Shown one piece after another: positions 10,908 through 18,870 of a stretch of 64,000 nt of DNA (position 1 is its first letter; each line of letters opens with the position of its first letter). This DNA is from Sphingomonas sp. 3P27F8 (GTDB taxonomy: Bacteria; Pseudomonadota; Alphaproteobacteria; Sphingomonadales; Sphingomonadaceae): contig NZ_SCNL01000009.1 in NCBI RefSeq assembly GCF_005502745.1, positions 115,513 to 179,512 on the forward strand, read 5' to 3'. The notes below the pieces were generated by a model that did no database searches, was not told the origin of the DNA, and saw nothing but the letters and a program-made list of their open reading frames with translations. Position numbers and translations under genes: made by a program.

Positions 10908-11698
10908 CACAGCCGCTCGATCATCGGGAAGCCGTAGCGCGCCAGCGCGGGAGCCAGGGCCTCGCCGCCGCTTCCGGTGAACAGCGCCACATCGGGCGCC
11001 ACGCGCGCGAAATCCTGACCCTGCGTCAGATGCGCGATCCGCCGCGCGATACCGGCACCCCCATCGACAAATCGCACGATGTGCGGCGCGGCAGCGGCGG
11101 TCAACTCTTCCTCGACCAGCGGAAAATGCGTGCAGGCGTTGACGATCACGTCGATCGCCGCGCCGCCCGGCTGATCGAACAGGCCCGCCAGCACCGCCCG
11201 GTAACGCGCAGGATCCGTCACCCCGCCGCGCAGCTTCGCCTCGGCAAGCTGCACGAGTTCGGCGGAGCCGTGACGGATCACCCGGCAATCGCCCGCGAAG
11301 CGCTCCGCGAGATCATCGACATAGGCCTGCCGCACCGTCGCCTCGGTGCCGAGCACGCCGATCACGCGCGTTGCGCTGACCGCCGCCGCCGGCTTGATCG
11401 CCGGCACGGTGCCGACGATCGGCACATCCAGCGCCTGCCGCACCGCCGGCAACGCGATGGTGGAGGCGGTGTTGCACGCAATCACGATCAGGCGCGGATC
11501 ATAGCGTTCCGCAAGGCGCCCGAGCAACGCCGGCACCCGCGCCGCAATCTCCGCCTCGGTCTTCGTTCCATAGGGGAAGCCGGCAGAATCAGCCACGTAG
11601 ATGAAGCGCGCGTCGGGCACCGCCATGCGTGACGGAACCACGATCGACAGGCCGCCGACGCCCGAATCGAAAAACAATATTGGCCGCGTATCGCTCAT
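10907..11698 (-). CDS. murI: Glutamate racemase
   Basis: Converts L-glutamate to D-glutamate for peptidoglycan synthesis in the cytoplasm. The 263-residue protein has the signature FFDSGVGGLSIV near the N-terminus. The two catalytic cysteines are at Cys75 (ACNTAST) and Cys189 (NACTHFPLV), each in its normal context. The stop codon overlaps the start of the downstream membrane protein by one base. It is divergent from plsY across about 120 bp. Confidence 0.96.
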   Translation of the reverse strand: MSDTRPILFFDSGVGGLSIVVPSRMAVPDARFIYVADSAGFPYGTKTEAEIAARVPALLGRLAERYDPRLIVIACNTASTIALPAVRQALDVPIVGTVPAIKPAAAVSATRVIGVLGTEATVRQAYVDDLAERFAGDCRVIRHGSAELVQLAEAKLRGGVTDPARYRAVLAGLFDQPGGAAIDVIVNACTHFPLVEEELTAAAAPHIVRFVDGGAGIARRIAHLTQGQDFARVAPDVALFTGSGGEALAPALARYGFPMIERL

Positions 11699-11819
11699 GC
11701 CGTGATCCCCTAGCGACGAACGCGAAGTTGATACAGGTCAATGGCGCGATCGTTACGCTTGCGCTAAACCGTTGCGCGACGGATTTGGGGGAAACACTCT
11801 GGATACAGGCAACGTCTGG

Positions 11820-12404
11820 ATGGCGCCGGCGGCGGCAATGCTGATCGGCTATCTGCTCGGGTCGATCCCGTTCGGGGTGATCCTGACGCGCGCGTTCGGC
11901 GCGGGCGATCTGCGCCAGATCGGCTCGGGCAATATCGGCGCGACCAACGTGTTGCGCACCGGGCGCAAGGGGCTGGCCGCCGCGACGCTGCTGCTCGATC
12001 TCGCCAAGGGTTTCGCGGCGGTGCTGATCGTCGAGAAGCTTTTTCCGGGCAACACCGTCCTTGCCGCGGCAGGCGCGTTCTTCGGCCATTGCTATCCGAT
12101 CTGGCTCGGCTTTCGCGGCGGCAAGGGTGTCGCCACGCTGATGGGCATCGTGCTCGCGCTCCACTGGGAGCTGGGGCTGATCTACGCGGTCGTATGGCTC
12201 GGGCTGCTCGCGATGCTGCGGATATCCTCGCTCGCAGGCATGGCGGCCGCGATCGCCGCGCCCGTGGCGGCGGCGGTATTCGGCTGGTTCGATATCGTGC
12301 CGCTGCTGATCGCGCTTACGGTGATCGTGCTGTGGAAGCATCGCGCCAATATCGCCAGGCTGATCGAGGGAACGGAGCCACGGGTCGGCGGCACGCGTGA
12401 GTGA
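11820..12404 (+). CDS. plsY: Acyl-phosphate:glycerol-3-phosphate acyltransferase PlsY
   Basis: Inner-membrane enzyme that makes lysophosphatidic acid from acyl-phosphate and glycerol-3-phosphate, the first acylation of phospholipid synthesis. It has the conserved loops GSIPFG, GSGNIGATNVLR, and the GHCYPIWLGFRGGKGVAT motif that binds the substrate phosphate. Five to six membrane segments fill 194 residues. I chose ATG 11820 because the family normally starts just before the first membrane segment. An in-frame TTG at 11772, and a CTG following a GGGGGAA stretch, are alternatives that would add up to 16 residues. It overlaps dprA by 8 bp. Confidence 0.93.
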   Translation: MAPAAAMLIGYLLGSIPFGVILTRAFGAGDLRQIGSGNIGATNVLRTGRKGLAAATLLLDLAKGFAAVLIVEKLFPGNTVLAAAGAFFGHCYPIWLGFRGGKGVATLMGIVLALHWELGLIYAVVWLGLLAMLRISSLAGMAAAIAAPVAAAVFGWFDIVPLLIALTVIVLWKHRANIARLIEGTEPRVGGTRE

Positions 12405-13467
12405 TGCGGATCGGCTGCGGCTGATCCGCACCCCTGGAATCGGCCCCGTCACCTATCGCCAGCTTGTCGCGCGGTTCGGCGACGCGACGCGCGCGCTGGA
12501 GGCGCTGCCAGAGCTTGCGCGGCGGGGCGGCGGTCGCGCGCCGACCCCACCCGATATCCGCGCCGTCGAGGAGGAAATCAGGCAGGTCGCGGCGCTTGGC
12601 GCGCGCCACCTGTTCATCGGGGACGCCGATTATCCGCCACTGCTGGCCGAACTGGAGAATGCGGCGCCAGCGATCGTCGTGCGCGGGGATATAACGCTGG
12701 CCGCCCGACCGACCGTCGCCATCGTGGGCGCGCGCAACGCTTCCGCCGCCGCCTGCCGCTTCGCGCGTCAGCTCGCACATGATCTGGCGGCCGCAGGCGC
12801 ATCGGTCGCCTCCGGGCTGGCGCGCGGGATCGACACCGCCGCGCACATGGGCGCCGGCCCCGCCACGATCGCCGTGGTCGCCGGCGGGATCGATATCGCC
12901 TACCCGCCCGAAAACGCGACGCTGCAGGAACGGATCGCGCAGGAGGCGCTGCTGATCGCGGAAATGCCGCCCGGCACCGAGCCGCGCGCGCGCCACTTCC
13001 CGCATCGCAACCGCATCATTGCCGGGATCGCCGCGGGCACGGTGGTGGTCGAGGCCGCGCCGAAATCCGGCTCGCTCATCACCGCGCGGCTGGCGAACGA
13101 GGCGGGGCGCGAGGTGATGGCGGTGCCGGGCAGCCCGCTCGATCCGCGCGCGCAGGGCTGCAACCTGCTGATCCGCGAGGGCGCGATCCTGGTGCAGACC
13201 GCGGCCGACGTGCTCGAGCAGATCCGCCCGATCGATGCGTGCGCGGTGCGCTCACCCGCCGCGCCCTTCGCCGCGGCTCCGCCGGCCGATGCGGACGATG
13301 GCGCGCGGCGCGATATCGCCAGCCTGCTCGGCCCGGTGCCGGTCGCGGTGGACGAACTGATCCGCCAATCCGGCCTCGCCCCCGCGATCGTGCAGACGGT
13401 GCTGCTCGAACTCGAGCTGGCGGGCCGGCTTGAACGCCACGCCGGCGGGCGGGTGAGCCTTGGCTGA
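12397..13467 (+). CDS. dprA: DNA-processing protein DprA/Smf
   Basis: Protein that loads RecA on incoming single-stranded DNA during natural transformation; cytoplasmic. The 356-residue product has an N-terminal HhH-like domain (RLIRTPGIGPVTYRQL), then the Rossmann-like DprA core with IVGARNAS, ASGLARGIDTAAHMGA, VAGGIDIAYPPEN, FPHRNRIIAG and PKSGSLITARLA. A C-terminal winged-helix domain (about 295-356) completes the alphaproteobacterial form. The GTG start at 12397 lies 8 bp inside plsY, a position consistent with coupling. dprA next to plsY and topA is a common alphaproteobacterial order. Confidence 0.96.
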   Translation: MSDADRLRLIRTPGIGPVTYRQLVARFGDATRALEALPELARRGGGRAPTPPDIRAVEEEIRQVAALGARHLFIGDADYPPLLAELENAAPAIVVRGDITLAARPTVAIVGARNASAAACRFARQLAHDLAAAGASVASGLARGIDTAAHMGAGPATIAVVAGGIDIAYPPENATLQERIAQEALLIAEMPPGTEPRARHFPHRNRIIAGIAAGTVVVEAAPKSGSLITARLANEAGREVMAVPGSPLDPRAQGCNLLIREGAILVQTAADVLEQIRPIDACAVRSPAAPFAAAPPADADDGARRDIASLLGPVPVAVDELIRQSGLAPAIVQTVLLELELAGRLERHAGGRVSLG

Positions 13468-13840
13468 AATTACGGAGCGGACGGATGCGGTGACGCCGAA
13501 ATGGGTGTCGCTGTGGTTCCGGGGCGCGGCGATCTATGGGCTGATCGTGCTGCTCCCGCAATATCTGCGCGCGCCGCAGCCGGGGGCGGAGGCGATCGCC
13601 TATGGCTTCCTGGGCACGGCGAGCGTGTTCCAGCTTGCGTTCTGGATCATCGGGGGAAATCCGGCGCGCTATCGCGCGCTGATGCCGGTCGGCGTGCTGG
13701 AGAAACTGGTTTTCGGCGTGCCCGTCGCAATCCTCTACACCCAGGGGCGGGCTCCCGCCGCGCTCCTGCCATTCGCGCTGATCGACCTGCTGCTCGGGCT
13801 CGGCTTCTTCATCGCCTGGCGGGCGACGCAACGGACTTGA
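13460..13840 (+). CDS. Small four-helix membrane protein, function unknown
   Basis: A 126-residue hydrophobic protein with four likely membrane segments: about residues 20-38 (FRGAAIYGLIVLLPQYL), 46-64, 79-95 and 100-118. I do not recognise a family with certainty; the size and pattern resemble small uncharacterised alphaproteobacterial inner-membrane proteins. It starts at TTG 13460 inside the 3' end of dprA, an 8-bp overlap, so it is probably translated from the same mRNA as plsY-dprA. The frame has the same codon use as its neighbours, and the overlap and full-length hydrophobic pattern support a real gene. Confidence 0.7.
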   Translation: MAEITERTDAVTPKWVSLWFRGAAIYGLIVLLPQYLRAPQPGAEAIAYGFLGTASVFQLAFWIIGGNPARYRALMPVGVLEKLVFGVPVAILYTQGRAPAALLPFALIDLLLGLGFFIAWRATQRT

Positions 13841-13901
13841 CGGCAGCGCCGCCACCTCTCCACCCTCGCGCATACGTGTGAAGGACCAGAACGAAACCGC
13901 A

Positions 13902-16433
13902 ATGCAGCTTGTCATCGTCGAATCGCCAGCGAAGGCGAAAACCATCGAGAAGTACCTCGGCTCGGATTATCGCGTCCTCGCGAGCTACGGCCATGTCCGC
14001 GATCTGCCGCCAAAGGACGGATCGGTCGATCCCGACGCCGGCTTCGCGATGGAATGGGAGAATTACGCGGACAAGACGAAACAGCTGAAGGCGATCGCCG
14101 ACGAGGCCAAGAAGGCCGACCGCCTGATCCTCGCCACCGACCCGGATCGCGAGGGCGAGGCGATCTCGTGGCACGTGCGGGAGGTGCTGCGCAACCGCAA
14201 GGCGCTGCCGGACAAGGTGGAGCGCGTCACCTTCAACGCGATCACCAAGGCCGCCGTGACACAGGCGATGGCGGCCCCGCGCGAGCTGGATACCGATCTG
14301 ATCGATGCCTATCGGGCGCGGCGTGCGCTCGATTATCTCGTCGGCTTCACGCTGTCCCCCGTGCTGTGGCGCAAGCTGCCGGGGGCGAAATCGGCTGGGC
14401 GTGTGCAATCGGTGGCGCTGCGGCTCATCGTCGAACGCGAGCGTGAGATCGAGGCGTTCCGGGCGCAGGAATATTGGTCCGTCACCGCCGCGATGGAGCA
14501 TGACGGCACACCTTTCGCCGCGCGCCTGGTGCAGTGGGAAGGCAAGAAGCTCGATCGCCTGTCGATCGGTGACGAAGGCACGGCGAACCGGGCCAAAGCC
14601 GATGTCGAGGCCGGGCGCTTTGCCGTCCAGACGGTCGAAACCAAGCCGGCGACGCGCAACCCGCCGCCGCCCTTCACCACTTCCACGCTGCAGCAGGAAG
14701 CGGCGCGCAAGCTCGGCTTCTCCGCCAGTCACACGATGCGGATCGCTCAGGGCCTCTACGAGGACGGCGCGATCACCTATATGCGGACCGACGGCGTGCA
14801 GATGGACGGCTCCGCCATCTCCGACGCGCGCCGCGCGGTCGCCGATCGGTACGATGCCAGCTACGTGCCGGACAAGCCGCGCCAGTATCAGACCAAGGCG
14901 AAGAATGCACAGGAAGCGCACGAGGCGATCCGCCCGACCGATTTCTCGCGCGATCGCGCCGGCAGCGGCGATCACGGGCGGCTGTATGAACTGATCTGGA
15001 AACGCGCGCTGGCGAGCCAGATGGCCTCCGCCCGGATGGAGCGCACCACGATCGAACTGGCCGACGGCACCGGCCGCAACGTGCTGCGCGCGACCGGGCA
15101 GGTCGTGCTCTTCCCGGGCTATCTCGCGCTCTATGAAGAGGGCGTGGACGATGCCGAGGGTGATGACGCGCGCCGCCTTCCCCGAATGCGCGAAGGCGAT
15201 GCGCCGGCGAAGAAGGCGGTGGATGCCGAGCAGCATTTCACGCAGCCGCCGCCGCGCTTCTCCGAAGCCTCGCTCGTCAAGCGGATGGAGGAACTCGGGA
15301 TTGGCCGCCCCTCCACCTACGCATCGATCATTCAGACGCTTAAGGACCGTTCTTACGTCCGCATCGAGAAGAACCGTTTCTTCGCCGAAGAGAGCGGACG
15401 ACTGGTGACGGCGTTCCTGGAGCGCTTTTTCGAGCGCTATGTCGGCTTCGATTACACGGCCGAGCTTGAGGAAGAGCTGGACGACGTTTCCGGCGGCCGC
15501 GCGCAATGGCAGGCGGTGCTGGAAGCGTTCTGGCGCGATTTCAAGCCGCGCACCGTGGAGGTGATGGAGCAGAAGCCGTCGGACATCACCGCCGCGCTCG
15601 ATCAGTTCCTCGCGCCGTATCTGTTCCCGGAGCGTGCCGACGGCGGCGATCCGCGCACCTGCCCCAATTGCGGCGACGGCAAGCTCGCGCTGCGCGGCGG
15701 GAAGTTCGGCGCGTTCATCGCCTGTTCCAATTATCCCGAATGCAAGTACACGCGTCGCTTCGCCCAGCCGGGCGGCGAGGGCGCCGAGGATAGCGGGCCG
15801 GAAGCGCTGGGCCGAGATCCCGAAACGGGGCTGGAGGTCGAGCGCAAATCCGGTCGCTTCGGCCCCTATATCCAGCTCGGCGAGGGCAAGGAGGCGAAGC
15901 GCGCCTCGATCCCCAAGGATATCGGCGAACTCGATCTGGAATGGGCGCTGAAGCTGCTCAGCCTGCCGCGCACGATCGGCACCCACCCCGACAGCGGGCA
16001 TCCGATCACCGCATCGATCGGGCGTTACGGGCCATATCTCGCGCATGATGGGAAGTATGCCCGGCTGCAATCGACCGCCGAGGTGTTCGAAACCGGCATG
16101 AACGCCGCGGTGGTGAAGCTGGCCGAGGCCGCGGCGGGCGGTGGCCGTCCGCAGCGCGGCAGCCGCGAGCCGCTCAGGGTGCTGGGCGCGCATCCGCGCA
16201 CCGAGGCGGAGATCAAGCTGATGGAGGGCCGCTACGGGCCTTACGTCACCGACGGCGAGACCAACGCCACCCTGCCCAAGACGATTGCGCCGGATCAGCT
16301 GACGCTGGAAGAAGCCGCGCAATTGATCGACGCGCGCGCCGCGGCGCCATCGAAGGGCAAGAAGAAAGCCGCACCCAAGAAGAAGGCGGCCGCAAAGAAG
16401 CCCGCCGCGAAGAAGGCCGCCGCAAAGAAGTGA
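13902..16433 (+). CDS. topA: DNA topoisomerase I
   Basis: Type IA topoisomerase that relaxes negative supercoils. The start at ATG 13902 gives the canonical N-terminus MQLVIVESPAKAKTIEKYLG; an in-frame GTG at 13878 would add eight residues. The TOPRIM acidic triad lies in ATDPDREGEAISWH (about residues 78-91) and the active-site tyrosine is Tyr293 (ITYMRTDG). One four-cysteine zinc finger (CPNCGDGKL...CSNYPECKY) follows at about residue 585. Zinc-less topo-C repeats with GRYGPY motifs come next. The last 35 residues are a Lys/Ala-rich basic tail, common in alphaproteobacterial TopA. The length is 843 residues. Confidence 0.97.
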   Translation: MQLVIVESPAKAKTIEKYLGSDYRVLASYGHVRDLPPKDGSVDPDAGFAMEWENYADKTKQLKAIADEAKKADRLILATDPDREGEAISWHVREVLRNRKALPDKVERVTFNAITKAAVTQAMAAPRELDTDLIDAYRARRALDYLVGFTLSPVLWRKLPGAKSAGRVQSVALRLIVEREREIEAFRAQEYWSVTAAMEHDGTPFAARLVQWEGKKLDRLSIGDEGTANRAKADVEAGRFAVQTVETKPATRNPPPPFTTSTLQQEAARKLGFSASHTMRIAQGLYEDGAITYMRTDGVQMDGSAISDARRAVADRYDASYVPDKPRQYQTKAKNAQEAHEAIRPTDFSRDRAGSGDHGRLYELIWKRALASQMASARMERTTIELADGTGRNVLRATGQVVLFPGYLALYEEGVDDAEGDDARRLPRMREGDAPAKKAVDAEQHFTQPPPRFSEASLVKRMEELGIGRPSTYASIIQTLKDRSYVRIEKNRFFAEESGRLVTAFLERFFERYVGFDYTAELEEELDDVSGGRAQWQAVLEAFWRDFKPRTVEVMEQKPSDITAALDQFLAPYLFPERADGGDPRTCPNCGDGKLALRGGKFGAFIACSNYPECKYTRRFAQPGGEGAEDSGPEALGRDPETGLEVERKSGRFGPYIQLGEGKEAKRASIPKDIGELDLEWALKLLSLPRTIGTHPDSGHPITASIGRYGPYLAHDGKYARLQSTAEVFETGMNAAVVKLAEAAAGGGRPQRGSREPLRVLGAHPRTEAEIKLMEGRYGPYVTDGETNATLPKTIAPDQLTLEEAAQLIDARAAAPSKGKKKAAPKKKAAAKKPAAKKAAAKK

Positions 16434-16439
16434 TGGTCA

Positions 16440-16466
16440 GCCCGTCCCCCTCCCGAGGGGATGGGC
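16440..16466. terminator. Hairpin between topA and the Sel1-like gene, possible terminator
   Basis: GCCCGTCCCC (16440-16449) pairs with GGGGATGGGC (16457-16466) with one G-U wobble, giving a 10-bp stem and a 7-base loop. It sits between the two convergent genes. No T-run follows on either strand, so it is not a canonical intrinsic terminator. It may help Rho-dependent ending or mRNA stability. Confidence 0.35.
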
Positions 16467-16475
16467 GAGCCGGCG

Positions 16476-16772
16476 TCAGGCAGCGCGCGCGCGGTTCATC
16501 CCGAGCCAGTCCCGCGCGGCGCGCTGCGCTGCCGCCACTTCGCGTGCCGTCATGTCTTCCGCGATCTCGGCCCGCGCCGCCTGCGCGGCCTCGTCACCGC
16601 TCATCGCCGCCAGGTTGAACCACTTGTGCGCCTCGATCAGGTCGAACATCGCGCCGGCCGTGCCGGTGGAATAGGCCACGCCGAGATCATAGCATGCCGT
16701 GAAATCGCCGCGCGCCGCATCGCGCAGCCGACTCTCCATCAGGAAATTCGCGCTCTTGAGACTGTTCCCCAT
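16476..16772 (-). CDS. Small Sel1/TPR-like repeat protein
   Basis: A 98-residue protein with a single Sel1-like repeat: GDFTACYDLGVAYSTGTAGAMFDLIEAHKWFNLAAMSGDEAAQ, in which the DLGVAYSTG and AHKWFNLAA elements are the repeat hallmarks. The C-terminal part is a charged helix (ARAEIAEDMTAREVAAAQRAARDWL). There is no signal peptide. I take ATG 16772 (MGNSLKSANF); an ATG 21 bp upstream would add seven residues. Proteins of this size and pattern are frequent in sphingomonads, but their role is unknown. An AT-rich palindrome lies 67-79 bp upstream of this start. Confidence 0.72.
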   Translation of the reverse strand: MGNSLKSANFLMESRLRDAARGDFTACYDLGVAYSTGTAGAMFDLIEAHKWFNLAAMSGDEAAQAARAEIAEDMTAREVAAAQRAARDWLGMNRARAA

Positions 16773-16838
16773 CGCATCGCCCCCTCGGTTCACAATGAAC
16801 CGATCACGGGATCTGCGGCAGATAGTCTTCAGAAATGG

Positions 16839-16851
16839 TTAACGGCGTTAA
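16839..16851. promoter_or_regulatory. TTAAC palindrome upstream of the Sel1-like gene
   Basis: TTAACGGCGTTAA is an inverted repeat with only the central base unpaired. It lies in the 85-bp gap between the panC stop (16858) and the Sel1-like gene, where a promoter for the latter is expected. The spacing between TTAA elements is 5, not the 7 of a CtrA box, so a CtrA site is not claimed. Confidence 0.25.
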
Positions 16852-16857
16852 GGCTGT

Positions 16858-17703
16858 TCATTCGCCTTCATCGATCGCGATATTGTCGATCAGCCGCGTG
16901 CCGCCCATGCGCGCCGCCGCCAGCAACCGGCGCGGGCGCCCCGCGTGCGGCGTGACGCTCAGCGTTTCGGCATCGACCAGCGTGACATAATCGACCACGA
17001 AGCCCGCCCCGACCAGGCTCACCCGCGCTTCGGCAAGCGCGGAAACGATATCGTCGCCCCGCCCGATCGCGCGCGCGGCGATACCCAGCACCCGCGGCAG
17101 CGCGACCGCCTTCTGGCGCTCCGCTTCGTCCAGGTAGATATTGCGCGACGACAGCGCGAGCCCATCGTCATCGCGCTGCGTCGGCACCGCGACGATCTCG
17201 ATATCGACGTCCAGATCCGCCACCATGCGACGAATTACCTGAAGCTGCTGATAATCCTTCTCGCCGAAATAAGCCGCATCCGCTCCCACCTGGTTGAACA
17301 GTTTCGACACCACCGTGGCCACGCCATCGAAATGGCCCGGCCGCGAGGCGCCATCCAGCCCTTCGGTGACGCCGGCGACATGCACGGTCGTCGCAAAACC
17401 CTCGGGATACATCGTCTCGACCGCCGGCAACCACGCGAGATCGCAGCCGGCATCGGCAAGCATCGTCAGATCCGCCTTCTCACGACGCGGATAGCGGGAC
17501 AGATCCTCGTTCGGCCCGAACTGGATCGGATTGACGAAGATCGACGCGACCACCTTCGTGCCGGGACGCTTGGCCGCCTCGACCAGCGCGATATGCCCGG
17601 CATGCAGCGCGCCCATCGTCGGCACGAGCGCGACGCGCAACCCCTCTGCACGAAATTCGCTCACCGCATCTCGCAATGCGGCAAGGTCACGAACGGTCAA
17701 CAC
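16858..17703 (-). CDS. panC: Pantothenate synthetase (pantoate--beta-alanine ligase)
   Basis: ATP-dependent condensation of pantoate and beta-alanine, the last step of pantothenate synthesis for coenzyme A; cytoplasmic. The 281-residue product has the nucleotidyl-transferase motif VPTMGALHAGHIAL (HxGH), FVNPIQFGPNEDLSRYPR, GEKDYQQLQVIRRM and SSRN. All are catalytic or ATP-contact segments of PanC. It is divergent from mipZ across a short region. Confidence 0.97.
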   Translation of the reverse strand: MLTVRDLAALRDAVSEFRAEGLRVALVPTMGALHAGHIALVEAAKRPGTKVVASIFVNPIQFGPNEDLSRYPRREKADLTMLADAGCDLAWLPAVETMYPEGFATTVHVAGVTEGLDGASRPGHFDGVATVVSKLFNQVGADAAYFGEKDYQQLQVIRRMVADLDVDIEIVAVPTQRDDDGLALSSRNIYLDEAERQKAVALPRVLGIAARAIGRGDDIVSALAEARVSLVGAGFVVDYVTLVDAETLSVTPHAGRPRRLLAAARMGGTRLIDNIAIDEGE

Positions 17704-17781
17704 TCGATCATACCCCCTCGTCCTCGACGGACCGGGCTTCTATGGGTGGCTATCCAGGGGATCAACAAGGGATTCGACGAA

Positions 17782-18576
17782 TTGCCCAGCGGTAATGGAC
17801 AGACTCACGTCATCGTCTTCGCGAACGAGAAGGGGGGAACGGGCAAATCGACCACGGCGGTGCACGTGGCGATCGCGCTGGCGGCTCAGGGCGCGCGAGT
17901 CGCGTGCCTCGATCTCGATCATCGCCAGCGCACGATGGGGCGCTATCTCGACAATCGCGCCGAAACCGTGCGGCGCACCGGGGCCGAGCTGGCGGTGCCG
18001 CGCCACGCCACCGGCGACGGCCAGGACGGCGGCAATTTCGATGCGCTGTTCGCGGACCTCGCGGCGGGCAGCGACTATCTGGTGATCGACACGCCCGGCC
18101 GCGACGATCCGGTCGCCCGCCTCGCCGCGACGCGCGCGGATACGCTCGTCACCCCGATGAACGACAGTTTCGTCGATTTCGACCTGATCGGTCAGGTCCA
18201 TCCCGAAACCTTCAAGGTGACGCGGCCGAGCTTCTATTCGGAACTGATCTGGGATGCGCGCAAGGCGCGGGCGAAGGCTGACGGCACGACGATCGACTGG
18301 GTGGTGCTGCGCAACCGGCTCCAGCATATCGAGGCGCGCAACATGCGCCGCGTTTCCGAGGCGCTGGACCAGCTTTCCAAGCGCGTCGGCTTCCGCATCA
18401 TCCCGGGCCTTGGCGAGCGCGTGATCTATCGCGAGCTGTTTCCGGCCGGCCTCACGATGCTGGATGCCAAGGAGTTCGGCGCGATGGGCCTGAGCCATGT
18501 CGCCGCCAGACAGGAATTGCGCGAAATGATGGCGGGGCTGGCGTTGCCCGAGCCGGCAATGCCGCTGTTCGCCTGA
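17782..18576 (+). CDS. mipZ: ParA-family ATPase MipZ (division-plane positioning)
   Basis: Gradient-forming P-loop ATPase which, in Caulobacter, binds ParB near the chromosomal origin and inhibits FtsZ assembly near the poles. The product has the deviant Walker A NEKGGTGKST, DLDHRQRTMGRYLDNR, and IDTPGRDDPVARLAA. The MipZ-specific C-terminal half is also present (ELIWDARKARAK, LRNRLQHIEARNMRRV, GFRIIPGLGERVIYRELFP). I chose TTG 17782 because AAGGGA lies 9 bp upstream; GTG 17746 is an alternative start. The stop overlaps the following J-protein gene by one base (TGATG). Confidence 0.9.
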   Translation: MPSGNGQTHVIVFANEKGGTGKSTTAVHVAIALAAQGARVACLDLDHRQRTMGRYLDNRAETVRRTGAELAVPRHATGDGQDGGNFDALFADLAAGSDYLVIDTPGRDDPVARLAATRADTLVTPMNDSFVDFDLIGQVHPETFKVTRPSFYSELIWDARKARAKADGTTIDWVVLRNRLQHIEARNMRRVSEALDQLSKRVGFRIIPGLGERVIYRELFPAGLTMLDAKEFGAMGLSHVAARQELREMMAGLALPEPAMPLFA

Positions 18577-18863
18577 TGGCGAAATTCGTCCTCGCGCTGC
18601 TCGTCGCCTATGCCGGCTGGCGGTTGTGGAAGGATGCGCTGGGCTACAAGCCGAAGCGCAGGCCGGGCCCGCCCGTCACGAACGATGACCGACGCCCGGC
18701 GGCGCGCGCGACGCTGGGTGTCGGCCCGGCGGCGGACGAGGCGGAGATCCGTGCCGCGCATCGCCGGCTGATGAGCGAGGCACACCCGGATCACGGCGGA
18801 TCGGAGGCCCGTGCGCGAGAACTCAACGCCGCGCGCGATCTGCTGATCGGGCGCACCGGCTGA
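18576..18863 (+). CDS. Membrane-anchored mini J-domain protein (Tim14/Pam18-like)
   Basis: A 95-residue protein with an N-terminal membrane segment (KFVLALLVAYAGWRLW, residues 3-18), a short basic linker, and a C-terminal J-domain. The J-domain carries HRRLMSEAHPDHGGSEARA (HPD motif) and the ELNAARDLL helix. The order membrane anchor, linker, J-domain and the HPDxGGS pattern match the mitochondrial import-motor protein Tim14/Pam18 and its alphaproteobacterial relatives. It should stimulate DnaK-type ATPase activity near the membrane. It is coupled to mipZ by a TGATG overlap and followed 7 bp later by the phosphohexomutase gene. The client process is unknown. Confidence 0.85.
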   Translation: MAKFVLALLVAYAGWRLWKDALGYKPKRRPGPPVTNDDRRPAARATLGVGPAADEAEIRAAHRRLMSEAHPDHGGSEARARELNAARDLLIGRTG

Positions 18864-18870
18864 GCCACGC

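Noticed and set aside
13809..16322. 837-residue open frame on the minus strand opposite topA
   Set aside because: It is the antisense of a conserved topoisomerase gene in a high-GC genome, where stop codons are rare. Its sequence has no recognisable domain and is compositionally odd (Arg- and Leu-rich).
15600..16433. Lys/Ala repeats at the end of topA as a separate tandem repeat
   Set aside because: It is the normal basic tail of alphaproteobacterial TopA and is coded in frame.
16839..16851. TTAA-N5-TTAA as a CtrA box
   Set aside because: The spacer is 5 bases, outside the CtrA consensus of 7.
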